The notes: a model not told the origin generated them from the letters alone. Positions 9,798 to 18,886 are shown, counted from the stretch's first letter. The stretch: DNA of 64,000 nucleotides from Cupriavidus pauculus (GCF_022179805.1 NZ_BPUO01000016.1:1-64000); one strand, 5' to 3'. A program made the numbers and translations.

Positions 9798-10546
9798 CCG
9801 CCACGCTGCGTACCGAGGGGCTGTGCAAGTCTTGGGGCGCGTTTGCCGCCAATACCGATATCTCGCTGACGTTTGAACCGGGCGCGCGTCACGCGCTGAT
9901 CGGGCCGAACGGCGCGGGCAAGACCACGCTGATCAACCTGCTGACAGGCGCCTTGCCGCCGTCGGCGGGGCGCATCTGGCTGGGCGAGCGCGATATCACC
10001 GCGCTGCCGCAGCATGCACGCGTGAAGCTGGGCATGACGCGCACGTTCCAGATCAATACGCTGTTTCCAGGGCTGACCGTGCTGGAGTCCGTGGTGCTGG
10101 CCGTGGCCGAGCGCACCGGCGCGTCGCGCATCTGGGCGCGCACCGTGGCGTCGCAGGCGGCGCTGGTGGACGAGGCCATGTCGGTACTGGCGCTGCTGCG
10201 GCTGGACCGCGACGCCGACGCCGAAACGCGGCATCTGCCCTACGGCAAGCAGCGCCTGCTGGAAATGGCGCTGGCACTGGCCACGCGACCGTCGATCCTG
10301 CTGCTGGATGAACCGGCAGCGGGCATTCCGGCCGGCGACAGTGCCGAGCTGTTCGCGGTGATCGCCAACCTGCCGCGCGATATCACCATCCTCTTCATCG
10401 AGCACGATATGGACCTGGTGTTCCGCTTTGCCGAGCGTATCTCGGTGCTGGTGGGCGGCAGCGTGCTGACCGAGGGCACGCCCGCCGAGATTGCCGCCGA
10501 CCCGCGCGTGAAGGAGGTGTATCTGGGGGAGGCCACCCATGACTGA
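9794..10546 (+). CDS. livG: Branched-chain-type ABC transporter ATP-binding protein (LivG family)
   Basis: A 250-residue ATPase. Walker A GPNGAGKTT is at 37-45, the signature is the variant LPYGKQR at 148-154 and Walker B ILLLDEP at 168-174, followed by EHDMDLVF with the switch histidine. The LPYG form in place of LSGGQ is usual for LivG. It overlaps livM by four bases and livF by eight, so the four genes form one tightly coupled operon. Confidence 0.95.
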   Translation: MTATLRTEGLCKSWGAFAANTDISLTFEPGARHALIGPNGAGKTTLINLLTGALPPSAGRIWLGERDITALPQHARVKLGMTRTFQINTLFPGLTVLESVVLAVAERTGASRIWARTVASQAALVDEAMSVLALLRLDRDADAETRHLPYGKQRLLEMALALATRPSILLLDEPAAGIPAGDSAELFAVIANLPRDITILFIEHDMDLVFRFAERISVLVGGSVLTEGTPAEIAADPRVKEVYLGEATHD

Positions 10547-11258
10547 ACTGCTGCGCGTGCAGGGCCTGAGCGCCGGGTACGGCGAAGCCGTGGTGCTGGA
10601 CGGCGTGGATCTGTCACTGGATGCCGGCGACAGCCTGGCGCTGCTGGGCCGCAACGGTGTGGGCAAGACCACGCTGCTGGCCACGCTGATGGGCTTTACC
10701 CGCGTGCGCGCGGGACAGGTGGCCTGGCTGGGTGGCGACCTGCTGCGCATGCCGTCACATCGCCGTGCGCAGGCGGGCATTGGCTGGGTGCCGCAGGAGC
10801 GCTGGATCTTTCCGTCGCTGACCGTGGCCGAGCATCTGTCGGCCGTGGCCCGGCCCGGGCAGTGGGATGTGGCCAGGATCTACCGCACGTTCCCGAGGCT
10901 GGAGGAACGGCGCCGCAATCTTGGCAACCAGCTATCGGGCGGCGAGCAGCAGATGCTGGCGATTGCCCGCGCGCTGATGGTCAACCCGGCGCTGCTGCTG
11001 CTGGACGAGCCGATGGAGGGCCTGGCGCCGATCATCGTGCAGGAATTGCAGCGCGTGATTGCCAGCCTGATCGCCGAAAGCGGCATGGCCGTGATCGTGG
11101 TGGAGCAGCACGCGCGCCTTGCGCTGTCGATGACGCGCCAGGCGCTGGTGCTGGATCGGGGCCGCGTGGTACACCGCTCGGACAGCGCCAGCCTGCTGGC
11201 CGACCCGCCGCTGCTGGACCGCCTGATGACGGTGCGGCAGGGCGACGAGGTGGCCTAG
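10539..11258 (+). CDS. livF: Branched-chain-type ABC transporter ATP-binding protein (LivF family)
   Basis: A 239-residue ATPase with Walker A GRNGVGKTT at 37-45, signature LSGGE at 132-136, Walker B LLLLDEP at 152-158 and the LivF-typical GLAPIIVQEL just after it. It pairs with LivG to drive transport through LivHM. It is the last gene of the operon and converges on the cytochrome c gene, whose stop lies 40 bases away. I see no clear terminator between the two. Confidence 0.95.
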   Translation: MTELLRVQGLSAGYGEAVVLDGVDLSLDAGDSLALLGRNGVGKTTLLATLMGFTRVRAGQVAWLGGDLLRMPSHRRAQAGIGWVPQERWIFPSLTVAEHLSAVARPGQWDVARIYRTFPRLEERRRNLGNQLSGGEQQMLAIARALMVNPALLLLDEPMEGLAPIIVQELQRVIASLIAESGMAVIVVEQHARLALSMTRQALVLDRGRVVHRSDSASLLADPPLLDRLMTVRQGDEVA

Positions 11259-11298
11259 GGATGGGGGCTGGGGTTTGAGGCTTGGGACTTGAGGCGCG

Positions 11299-11610
11299 CT
11301 ACGGCTTCAGGCTGCTGTAGAAGGCCGCCAGGTTCTCGATGTCGGCATTGCTGAGCGGCTTGGCCATCATGCTCATCATCTCGTCCTTGCGCGCGCCGGT
11401 CTTGTAGTCCTTGAGCGCCTTGACCAGGTACTGCTCGACCTGGCCCGCCAGGTGGGGTGCCTCGGGCAGCTTCGACTTGCCGTCGAGGCCGTGGCAGGTC
11501 TGGCACTGCATTGCCTTGGCGCGGCCGGCCTGCACGTCGCCGGCCAGCGCCGGTGCGCTGGCCCAGGCCGCCGCCAACAACAGTGCAGTGCCACGGCGTA
11601 CGCCCGTCAT
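11299..11610 (-). CDS. Small c-type cytochrome
   Basis: A 103-residue class I cytochrome c. Residues 1-23 form a signal peptide (ending APALAG), the haem-binding motif CQTCH is at 36-40, and a Met-rich segment EMMSMMAKPLS offers the distal ligand. The start ATG overlaps the stop codon of the upstream PQQ-type dehydrogenase (ATGA), so the two are translationally coupled. It probably takes electrons from that dehydrogenase in the periplasm. Confidence 0.9.
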   Translation of the reverse strand: MTGVRRGTALLLAAAWASAPALAGDVQAGRAKAMQCQTCHGLDGKSKLPEAPHLAGQVEQYLVKALKDYKTGARKDEMMSMMAKPLSNADIENLAAFYSSLKP

Positions 11611-12866
11611 TTCGCGCCCGAGTACGAGATGCGGTAGATCGCGCCCGCGAAATCGTCCGAGACCAGCAGCGAACCGTCCTGCAACTGCTGCACGTCCACG
11701 GGGCGGCCCATGTATTCGCCGTTCGGCGTCAACCATCCTTCGGCGAAGATCTCGGACTCGCCCACGCTGCCGTCAGGCTTCACGGCGGTATAGACGATGC
11801 GCGCGCCAATCGGCTTGGTGCGGTTCCAGGAACCATGCTCGGCCGCGAACACGCCGCCCTGGTACTTGGCCGGGAACATCTTGCCGGTGTAGAACGACAT
11901 GCCCAGGTCCGCTGCGTGAGCCGCGTATTCCACCACCGGGAAGACCACGTCCTTGGGCGGCTCCTGGTCCTTGTACTCGGTGGTGCGCACCTTGCCGCCG
12001 CCATACCACGGGAAGCCGAAGTTCTGGCCCGCCTTGGTGGCATGGTTCAGTTCGCCGGGTGGCTGGTCGTCGCCCATGCCGTCCACCTGGTTATCGGTGA
12101 ACCACAGCGTCTTGTCGGCCGGGTTGAAATCGAGCCCCACCGAATTGCGCACACCCAGCGCGTAGTTCTCGCGGTTCTTGCCGTCCTGGCCGATCCGGAT
12201 GATGCCGGCCAGGCCATTCTTGTTCAGCGCGGCCAGCTTGTCCTTGGGCGGTACGTTCCAGGGCTGCCCCAGCGCGATATAGAGCTTGCCGTCCGGGCCG
12301 ACCCGGCATGCGCGGGCGCCATGGTTGAAGCTCTCGAATTCGACGGGAATCAGCTTGCCTTGTGGCACCACCACGGCGGCGGCCACGTCGGACCCGCCCT
12401 CGCCGAAGAACTGCGCGGCCGGGAAGGCCAGCACGCGGTTCTGCTCGGCCACGTAAAGGATGCCGTCCGGCGAGAAGCAGACCCCGTTCGGTACCTTGAA
12501 GGTGATGGCGCTGGCAAACTGCACCACGTCATCGGCCACCCGGCGCTTGGTCCGGTCGGTGACCTGCCAGACGCGGTTCTTGCGCGTGCCGACGAAGACC
12601 ACGCCCGTCGACGGCTCCACGGCCATATGGCGGGCCTCGGGCACTACCGCGAACAACTCGATCTTGAAGCCCGGGGGCAGCTTGATGGCCTTCAGGTTCT
12701 CGCGCAGCGCGTCGGCTTTCTTGCCGTCCTGCTGGATCTTCTCGGCGGGCGCGGCACCGGTCTGCTTGAAGTTCTGGAGCTTCTGCAGGTTGTCGGTGGG
12801 GGCGGCGAACAGGGGGGGGGCGGCCACGAACAGCGACGCGGCCAGGGCAATGGCTGAGCTCTTCAT
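11607..12866 (-). CDS. PQQ-dependent sorbosone/glucose dehydrogenase-type beta-propeller oxidoreductase
   Basis: A 419-residue periplasmic protein with a signal peptide at about 1-21. Propeller-type repeats include GFKIELFAVVPEARHMAVEP, NGVCFSPDGILYVAEQNRV, LDFNPADKTLWFTDNQ and AAEHGSWNRTKPIGARIVY, all characteristic of the L-sorbosone/soluble aldose dehydrogenase family. The likely reaction is oxidation of a sugar or aldehyde with PQQ and transfer of electrons to the coupled cytochrome c. The start at 12866 is preceded by CAGGAGA. The signal-peptide codons contain an unbroken run of nine C (nine G on the plus strand, 12812-12820). The true substrate is unknown. Confidence 0.87.
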   Translation of the reverse strand: MKSSAIALAASLFVAAPPLFAAPTDNLQKLQNFKQTGAAPAEKIQQDGKKADALRENLKAIKLPPGFKIELFAVVPEARHMAVEPSTGVVFVGTRKNRVWQVTDRTKRRVADDVVQFASAITFKVPNGVCFSPDGILYVAEQNRVLAFPAAQFFGEGGSDVAAAVVVPQGKLIPVEFESFNHGARACRVGPDGKLYIALGQPWNVPPKDKLAALNKNGLAGIIRIGQDGKNRENYALGVRNSVGLDFNPADKTLWFTDNQVDGMGDDQPPGELNHATKAGQNFGFPWYGGGKVRTTEYKDQEPPKDVVFPVVEYAAHAADLGMSFYTGKMFPAKYQGGVFAAEHGSWNRTKPIGARIVYTAVKPDGSVGESEIFAEGWLTPNGEYMGRPVDVQQLQDGSLLVSDDFAGAIYRISYSGAK

Positions 12867-12991
12867 CGTGATGTCTCCTGGTTCTTTTCGTGAAGCTGCT
12901 GGCGGCGCGCACACGCCGCCAGACAAGGTTAGGACAGCTTTTCCGCCAAGGGAATTACACAATCCTGACATCTCGATGAAAGATTTCGAAG

Positions 12992-14173
12992 CTACTTGCC
13001 CGAGTCCTTTACCCCGTCGAACTTGTCGAACTCGACGTTGTAGAGCTCGCCGCGCACCTTTTCCACCTTGCGGATGTAGACGGTCTGGATCACATCGCGC
13101 GTGGCCGGATCGATCGTGATCTGGCCGCGCGGGCTTTGCAGCTTCATGCCCTTCAGCGCCCCCACGAACTTGTCGCCGTCGGTGGCGCCGCCGGTCTTCT
13201 TGAGCGCCTCGTAGATGGCGGCCATGCCGTCATAGGCGGCCACGGCCATGAAGTTGGGGCGTCCGGCGCCCGGATTGGCCTCGGCAAACGCCTTCAGGAA
13301 GGCCTTGTTTTCCTTGGAATCGTGCGCTGCGGAATAATGGAACGACGTGATCACGCCGAGCGTGGCATCGCCCATGGCCGGCAGCACGTGGTCGTCGGTG
13401 AGGTCGCCGGTGGCGATCACGCGAATGCCGGCATCGGCCAGGCCGCGCTCGCGGAAGCCCTTCATGAAGGCCACGCCCTGCTCGCCGGCCGGCAGAAACA
13501 GAAACACCGCTTCTGGACGGGCATCTTTGATGCGCTGGATGAATGGCGCGAATTCGGGGTTGCGCAGCGGCACGCGGATCGATTCGACCACCTGGCCGCC
13601 GCCGCCCAGGAAGTTGGTCTTGAACGCGGTCTCGGCGTCGATGCCGGGCGCGTAGTCGGCCACCAGCGTCACCACCTTTTTGATCTGGTTGCGCACGGCC
13701 CACGTGGCCATGGGCGCGGAGATCTGCGGCAGCGTCATCGACACACGGGTGATGTAATTCGACTTCGTGGTGATGATCGACGACGCGGCATTGAAGATCA
13801 CCATCGGCTTCTTCGCCTGTTCGGCAACCGGCGCCACGGCCAGCGCCTCGGGTGTCAGCCCGAAGCCGGCCAGGATGTCCACCTTGTCGCGCACCACCAG
13901 TTCCTGCGCCAATCGCTTGGCCACCTCGGGCACGGGGCCGGTGGTGTCCTTCACGATGATCTGGATCTTGCGGCCCGCCACGGTGTCGCCGTTCAGCTTC
14001 TGCCAGGCCTTGATGCCGCCTTCCATCTGCTTGCCATAGTCGGCGAAACTGCCCGAGAACGGCGCGATCAGGCCAATCTTGACCGGATCGGCAGCACTGG
14101 ACAGCGGGGAATGCGTGAGGACGGCAAGGGCGCCGCACGCCATCATGGCGCGCCGCAGCGGACTGAACGTCAT
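12992..14173 (-). CDS. ABC transporter substrate-binding protein, branched-chain type
   Basis: A 393-residue periplasmic binding protein of the Leu/Ile/Val-type (peripla_BP_6) family. A signal peptide covers about residues 1-27 (ending LSSAADP). VKIGLIAPFSGSFADYGKQM is the family N-terminus, followed by ILAGFGLTPEALAVAPVAE and YDGMAAIYEAL. The start at 14173 has GGGAGA upstream. It is the only such binding protein near livHMGF, which converge on it, and is the obvious candidate partner although encoded on the opposite strand. It lies 125 bases upstream of the dehydrogenase gene. Confidence 0.92.
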   Translation of the reverse strand: MTFSPLRRAMMACGALAVLTHSPLSSAADPVKIGLIAPFSGSFADYGKQMEGGIKAWQKLNGDTVAGRKIQIIVKDTTGPVPEVAKRLAQELVVRDKVDILAGFGLTPEALAVAPVAEQAKKPMVIFNAASSIITTKSNYITRVSMTLPQISAPMATWAVRNQIKKVVTLVADYAPGIDAETAFKTNFLGGGGQVVESIRVPLRNPEFAPFIQRIKDARPEAVFLFLPAGEQGVAFMKGFRERGLADAGIRVIATGDLTDDHVLPAMGDATLGVITSFHYSAAHDSKENKAFLKAFAEANPGAGRPNFMAVAAYDGMAAIYEALKKTGGATDGDKFVGALKGMKLQSPRGQITIDPATRDVIQTVYIRKVEKVRGELYNVEFDKFDGVKDSGK

Positions 14174-14288
14174 GGATTTCTCCCGAAAGTGCAGCATCGG
14201 ACGGCTGCATCGATCAGGGAGTGTAGGAGGGGGAGGGGGTTTGTGCTAGTCCGGGTTTGTATGGTTCCCCGGGGGGGCCTCTTGTTTT

Positions 14289-14417
14289 CTCCCCTCTCCC
14301 GCATGGCGGGAGAGGGGCGGGGGAGAGGGTCGGCAGTCCAAATTGCGACTTGTCGGCAAGCAGAGCCTCAAGCCCTCTCCCCCAACCCCTCTCCCGCAAG
14401 CGGGAGAGGGGAGCAAA
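14289..14417. repeat. Palindromic intergenic repeat, copy 2
   Basis: CTCCCCTCTCCCGCATGGCGG hairpins bracket the core CCAAATTGCGACTTGTCGGC. It has the same orientation as the copy at 34047 and the opposite orientation to that at 1750. It lies between the binding-protein start and the end of gntP. Confidence 0.8.
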
Positions 14418-14436
14418 CCATCAGCCAATCAAACCA

Positions 14437-15792
14437 TCAAACCACCGTTGCCAGCGCCAGCGTAAACAGCAGCGCCACCACCGAGATGATCGTTTCCGCC
14501 ACCGACCAGGTCTTGAAGGTCTGGGCGACGGTCATGTTGAAGTATTCCTTGACCAGCCAGAAGCCGCCGTCGTTCACGTGCGACAGGATCAGCGAGCCGG
14601 CGCCGGTGGTCAGCACCAGCAGTTCCGGGCGGGTGCCCGGTACGCTGGCCGCGATCGGGGCGACGATACCGGCTGCCGTGGTCATGGCCACCGTGGCCGA
14701 GCCCGTGGCGATGCGGATCATCACGGCAACGAGCCAGCCCAGCACCAGCACCGACACGTTGGCGTGCGTGGCCACGTCGACGATGGCCGTCGAGATGCCC
14801 GAGTCGCGCAGGATGCGGCCAAAGCCGCCGCCGGCACCCACCACCAGCGTGATGATGGCGGTCGGCGCCACACACTCGTTGGTCCACTTCAGGATCATCT
14901 CTCGGTTGAAGCCGCGCGACTTGCCGAACGTGTAGAAGCTGAACAGCGTGGCGATCAGCAGTGCCATCACCGAGTTGCCGATCAGCTTCAGGACGTCGTT
15001 GGCAAACGTCTTCGGCGTGGCGATCAGGTCGGCCCAGCTACCAATCAGCATCAGGAACACCGGCAGCAGGATGGTCAGCACCGTGATGCCGAAACCAGGC
15101 AGGTTGCCCTTTGCACTGTCGGATTCCTCGGTCAGTTGCTCGGCCAGCGGGTTCACGGCGGGCAGCTTCACGTGCTTGTCGATCAGCTTGGCGAACAGCG
15201 GGCCGGCGATGATCGCGGTGGGAATGCCGACGATCAGCGCGTACAGGATGGTGTGGCCCATGTCGGCGCCGTAGGCCTGCACGGCCAGCAGCGCGGCCGG
15301 GTGCGGCGGGATCAGGCCGTGCACCACGGACAGGCCGCAGACCATCGGAATGCCCACCAGGATCATCGACGTGTTCGTGCGCTTGGCCACGTTGAACGCG
15401 ATCGGAATCAGCAGCACGAAGCCCACTTCGAAGAACACCGGCAGGCCCACGATGAACGCGATGACCACCATGGCCCAGTGCACGTTCTTCTCGCCGAAGA
15501 AGTTGATCAGCGTCAGCGCAATGCGCTCGGCGCCGCCCGATTCGGCCATCATCTTGCCCAGCATCGTGCCCAGCCCGATGACCAGTGCGATATGGCCCAG
15601 CGTGCCCCCGACACCGGCTTCGAACGACTTGACGATGTCGCCCATCGGCATGCCCACGGCAAAGCCCAGGGCCACCGAGACCACCACCAGCGTGATGAAG
15701 GGATTGAGTTTGAACTTGGCGATCAGAATCACCAGCGCGATCACGGCGATCAGCGCGTAAATCAAGAGCGTGGTTCCCGTAACGGCACCCAT
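14437..15792 (-). CDS. GntP-family gluconate/hydroxy-acid:H+ symporter
   Basis: A 451-residue inner-membrane permease with 12-14 hydrophobic segments. Family-typical stretches are GTMLGKMMAESGGAERIA, GLSVVHGLIPPHPAAL and RIATGSATVAMTTAAGI. GntP proteins import sugar acids such as gluconate, or hydroxy-amino acids such as D-serine. The start at 15792 (MGAVTGTTLL) has AGGAGA upstream and is preferred over an in-frame ATG nine codons earlier. In this locus, next to KDG kinase, KDPG aldolase and a D-amino-acid-type deaminase, D-glucosaminate or its N-acetyl form is an attractive substrate (inference). Confidence 0.92.
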   Translation of the reverse strand: MGAVTGTTLLIYALIAVIALVILIAKFKLNPFITLVVVSVALGFAVGMPMGDIVKSFEAGVGGTLGHIALVIGLGTMLGKMMAESGGAERIALTLINFFGEKNVHWAMVVIAFIVGLPVFFEVGFVLLIPIAFNVAKRTNTSMILVGIPMVCGLSVVHGLIPPHPAALLAVQAYGADMGHTILYALIVGIPTAIIAGPLFAKLIDKHVKLPAVNPLAEQLTEESDSAKGNLPGFGITVLTILLPVFLMLIGSWADLIATPKTFANDVLKLIGNSVMALLIATLFSFYTFGKSRGFNREMILKWTNECVAPTAIITLVVGAGGGFGRILRDSGISTAIVDVATHANVSVLVLGWLVAVMIRIATGSATVAMTTAAGIVAPIAASVPGTRPELLVLTTGAGSLILSHVNDGGFWLVKEYFNMTVAQTFKTWSVAETIISVVALLFTLALATVV

Positions 15793-15937
15793 GTCTCGTC
15801 TCCTTTTGGCGGTTGCCACCCGACAGGGCGGTCCGCTTCCGCTATGTAAATGCCGCCTTGCCCAGGGTCACCGGTGCGAAAAGCGGCAGGTTGATGAAAC
15901 TGTTGTGGGCATCGGCTGGCTCGCCGATGACGGCCCT

Positions 15938-16330
15938 TCAAGCCGTGGGCTTGCGGTAGGCGATGCAGTCCACCTCGACCTTGCAATCCACCACCATGCT
16001 CGACTGCACGCAGGCGCGCGCCGGCGGATTGGCGCCGAAGTATTCCTTGAAGATCTTGTTGAACGACGGGAAGTCGCGCGCATCGTCCAGCCAGACGCCG
16101 CAGCGCACCACGTGTTCAGGGCCATAGCCGGCTTCGGCCAGGATGGCCAGCACGTTGCGGATGGCCTGGTGGGTCTGCGTGACGATGTTGCCTTCGACTA
16201 CTTCGCCGTCGACCATCGGCACCTGGCCCGATACGTACAACCAGCCATCGGCCTGTACGGCGCGTGCAAATGGCATGTGCGAGCCGCCCTGGCCCGTGCC
16301 GCCTTCGACACCGAATCGTTTGATATCCAT
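15938..16330 (-). CDS. RidA/YjgF-family enamine/imine deaminase
   Basis: A 130-residue RidA-fold protein. The family hydrolyses reactive enamine/imine intermediates released by PLP-dependent deaminases. Typical segments are WLYVSGQVPMVDG, QTHQAIRNVLAILAEAG and the C-terminal ACVQSSMVVDCKVEVDCIA, which places an Arg (PPAR) and Glu near the active site. Its position between gntP and the D-aminoacylase, opposite a PLP deaminase, fits a role in clearing that enzyme's 2-enamine product. It is separated from gntP by 145 bases. Confidence 0.92.
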   Translation of the reverse strand: MDIKRFGVEGGTGQGGSHMPFARAVQADGWLYVSGQVPMVDGEVVEGNIVTQTHQAIRNVLAILAEAGYGPEHVVRCGVWLDDARDFPSFNKIFKEYFGANPPARACVQSSMVVDCKVEVDCIAYRKPTA

Positions 16331-16392
16331 GGGAACTCCTGTTTTTGCTGTGTTTTGCTGTGTTGGGTCTTGCGTGGGGCTGGACCGCGGTA

Positions 16393-17853
16393 TCAGGCGG
16401 CGCGCGCCTGGCGCGGCAGGAAGCGGCCGGCGCGCACGCCGGTGGCCGCGCGGTGCTGCCAGGTCAGCTCGCCATTGACCCAGACCGCGGCGATGCCTTC
16501 GGCCGGCTGCATCGGGTCGGTGAAGCTGGCGGCGTCGCGGATCGTGGCCGGGTCGAACAGCACCAGGTCCGCCCAGTAGCCTTCGCGCACAAAGCCGCGA
16601 TCGCCCAGGCCGAAGCGTTCGGCCGACAGGCCGGTCATCTTGTTGATGGCTACGGCCAGCGGAAACAGCTCGCGATCACGGGCGTAGTGGCCCAGCACAC
16701 GCGGGAACGCGCCCCACAGACGTGGGTGGGGCAGCGGGTCGTTGGGCAGGCCATCCGAGCCGACCACCGTGGCCGGGTGGCACAGGATGCGGTCCACATC
16801 GGCATCTTCCATGCAGTGATAGACCGCGCCGGCCGGCTGCAGGCGGCGCGCGGCTTCCATCAGGTCCACCTGCCATTCGGCGGCGATATCGGCCAGCAGG
16901 CGGCCGCCCATGTCGGGATGGGCCTCGGACCACGTGACCTGGATGTCGAAATCGCTGGTCACCTGCTTGAGGTCCAGCGTCGACGAACTGGCGGTGTAGG
17001 GGTAGCAGTCGCAACCCACCGGCTGCCAGCGCTGCGCGGCCTCCAGCGATTGCAGTACTTCGCCGCTGCGGCCCCAGTTGGGCACGCCGGCGCATTTCAG
17101 GTGCGAGATCACCACGGGTACGCGCGCATGGCGGCCGATGCGGTAGGCCTCGTCCATGGCGTCGAGGATCTCGGCGAACTCGCTGCGCAGGTGCGTGGCG
17201 TAGAGCGCGCCGGCATCGGCCAGCGGTTCGGCCAGCGCCAGCACTTCATCGGTCGGCGCACTGAACGCGTTGGTGTAGGCCAGGCCCGTGGACAGGCCCA
17301 GCGCGCCATGCGCGAGCGCTTCTTCCAGTTGCGCGCGCATGGCCGCGATCTCGTCGGCCGTGGCGGCACGGTCGAAGCGGCTCATATGGTTGCTGCGCAG
17401 GGCCGTGTGGCCCACCAGCGCGGCCACGTTGACCGACGGCTGCGCGGCGTTCACCGCGTCGACGTAGGTCTTGAAATCGGGATAGCAGAACGCGTCGGCG
17501 CGGCCCAGCAGGTTCATCGGGTCGGGCGGATCGCCGGCCAGCGTCACGGGCGCGGCGCTGATGCCGCAGTTGCCCACCACCACGGTGGTCACGCCCTGCG
17601 AAATCTTGGGCGTCATGGCCGGGTCGCGGACCACGTTGGTGTCGTCGTGCGTGTGCACGTCGATGAAGCCCGGCGACAGCGCCAGACCGTGGCCTTCCAC
17701 CACGTGCGATGCGGTATCGGGGTCGATCGAGCCGGCCGCGTCGATGCGGGTGATGCGGCCGTCGCGCATGCCGACGTCGGCCATGCGGGCGGCGGCACCG
17801 GAGCCGTCCAGCAGCATCACGCCGCGAATCAGGGTATCGAACAGGTGAGGCAT
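16393..17853 (-). CDS. D-aminoacylase (N-acyl-D-amino-acid deacylase)
   Basis: A 486-residue amidohydrolase that removes N-acyl groups from D-amino acids. Metal and catalytic residues match the known D-aminoacylase set: His67 and His69 in GFIDVHTHDD, Cys96 in GNCGIS, His221 in YATHLRSE, His251 in ISHLKCAG and Asp367 in GSDGLPND. The C-terminal GYWADLVLFDPATI closes the beta-sandwich. No signal peptide, so it acts in the cytoplasm. It starts two bases after the rpiR stop. In this locus the acylated substrate may be N-acetyl-D-glucosaminate, which is formally an N-acetyl D-amino acid (inference). Confidence 0.93.
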   Translation of the reverse strand: MPHLFDTLIRGVMLLDGSGAAARMADVGMRDGRITRIDAAGSIDPDTASHVVEGHGLALSPGFIDVHTHDDTNVVRDPAMTPKISQGVTTVVVGNCGISAAPVTLAGDPPDPMNLLGRADAFCYPDFKTYVDAVNAAQPSVNVAALVGHTALRSNHMSRFDRAATADEIAAMRAQLEEALAHGALGLSTGLAYTNAFSAPTDEVLALAEPLADAGALYATHLRSEFAEILDAMDEAYRIGRHARVPVVISHLKCAGVPNWGRSGEVLQSLEAAQRWQPVGCDCYPYTASSSTLDLKQVTSDFDIQVTWSEAHPDMGGRLLADIAAEWQVDLMEAARRLQPAGAVYHCMEDADVDRILCHPATVVGSDGLPNDPLPHPRLWGAFPRVLGHYARDRELFPLAVAINKMTGLSAERFGLGDRGFVREGYWADLVLFDPATIRDAASFTDPMQPAEGIAAVWVNGELTWQHRAATGVRAGRFLPRQARAA

Positions 17854-17855
17854 GG

Positions 17856-18800
17856 TCAGTCTCCGAGCGGCTGGCGGCTGTCGGGCCCGTCGCTGTCATG
17901 GCTGACGCCACGATGGGCGTCGAGCACGTATTTCAGCCGGCGCAGCTTTTCCTTGCTTTGCTCCTGCTGGAGCATGGCGCATTGCGTGGCCAGCACGTCC
18001 ATGACCAGCAGCATCGCGTAGCGCGAGGCCGATGGCTTGAAGATGAAATCGGTCTCCAGCGTCCGCACGGGCAGCAGCACATCGGCGCGTGCCGCCAGCG
18101 GCGATCCCAGCGCGGTCACGGCAACCAGCCGGGCGCCGTATTCACGCGCGGTATCGCAACTGGCCAGCATCTCCGGCACGTTGCCGCTGGCGGAAAAGGC
18201 CAGCACCACGTCATCGCGCGACAACGTGGCCGCCACCATCTTCTGCAGCAGCGCGTCGTGATAGGTCGCCACCGGCGCGCCCAGCCGTGCCAGGCGGTAG
18301 CGCGCCTCGTCGGCCATCAGCGTGGAGCCGCCGCCCATGCCGAAAGCGTAGACCATGCGTGCGCCCAGCAACAGGCGCGCCGCCTCGGCGATGCGTTCCG
18401 GATCGATCAGCTTGCGGTTGACTTCGAGCGTGGTGAGGACGTCGGCATGGATGCGCTCGGCCAGCGAGGCCGGCGAATCGGAATCGGTCGCGGCCGGTGC
18501 GGGCTGCAGGAAGCGCGTGCCGACGGCAGTGGCCTGCGCCAGTCGCAGCTTCAGGTCGCGCACGTCGCGGCAGCCGATGGCCTTGGCGAAGCGGGTCACG
18601 CTGGCTTCGCTGACGGCCGCCTTGCGCGCCAGTTCGTTGATGCTGGCCGCCGCCGCGCCGCCAAGATCCTCAAGAATCACCTGCGCCACCTTTTGCTCGG
18701 CCAGACGCAGCGACGGGCCGCGCTCGGCGATGCGGGTCAGGATGTCAAAGGGCGCGGTCATGGCAGGCGGCGTCGTGCTGTCCGGCCCTTGGGCTGACAC
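17856..18800 (-). CDS. RpiR/MurR-family transcriptional regulator (HTH + SIS)
   Basis: A 314-residue regulator with an N-terminal HTH_6 domain (helix-turn-helix about 54-75, SINELARKAAVSEASVTRFAK) and a C-terminal SIS domain (about 125-270, FGMGGGSTLMADEARYRLARLG), which binds phosphorylated sugars or sugar acids. It heads the minus-strand operon rpiR-D-aminoacylase-ridA-gntP and is divergent from the deaminase-kinase-aldolase operon, so it probably controls both. KDPG is a plausible ligand (inference). An alternative start at residue 14 (MTAPFD) is possible. Confidence 0.93.
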   Translation of the reverse strand: MSAQGPDSTTPPAMTAPFDILTRIAERGPSLRLAEQKVAQVILEDLGGAAAASINELARKAAVSEASVTRFAKAIGCRDVRDLKLRLAQATAVGTRFLQPAPAATDSDSPASLAERIHADVLTTLEVNRKLIDPERIAEAARLLLGARMVYAFGMGGGSTLMADEARYRLARLGAPVATYHDALLQKMVAATLSRDDVVLAFSASGNVPEMLASCDTAREYGARLVAVTALGSPLAARADVLLPVRTLETDFIFKPSASRYAMLLVMDVLATQCAMLQQEQSKEKLRRLKYVLDAHRGVSHDSDGPDSRQPLGD

Positions 18801-18886
18801 AGCGTGTTACTTTCTAACAAGGATGAAATATCGTAGTTTCAAGGCTATGATTACGTCAATCGAATTTTTACAGGGTGATGTCGGCC
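18801..18886. promoter_or_regulatory. Divergent control region with two dyads, candidate RpiR operators
   Basis: Two short dyads lie between the divergent start codons: TGTTA-CTTTC-TAACA at 18805-18819 and TGAAA-TATCGTAG-TTTCA at 18824-18841. Their place between rpiR and the operon it faces makes them candidate operators. No promoter boxes are assigned. Confidence 0.4.

Noticed and set aside
16345..16370. Tandem 10-mer TTTTGCTGTG upstream of ridA
   Set aside because: Only two units, with no sign of regulatory meaning; probably chance or a small slippage event.
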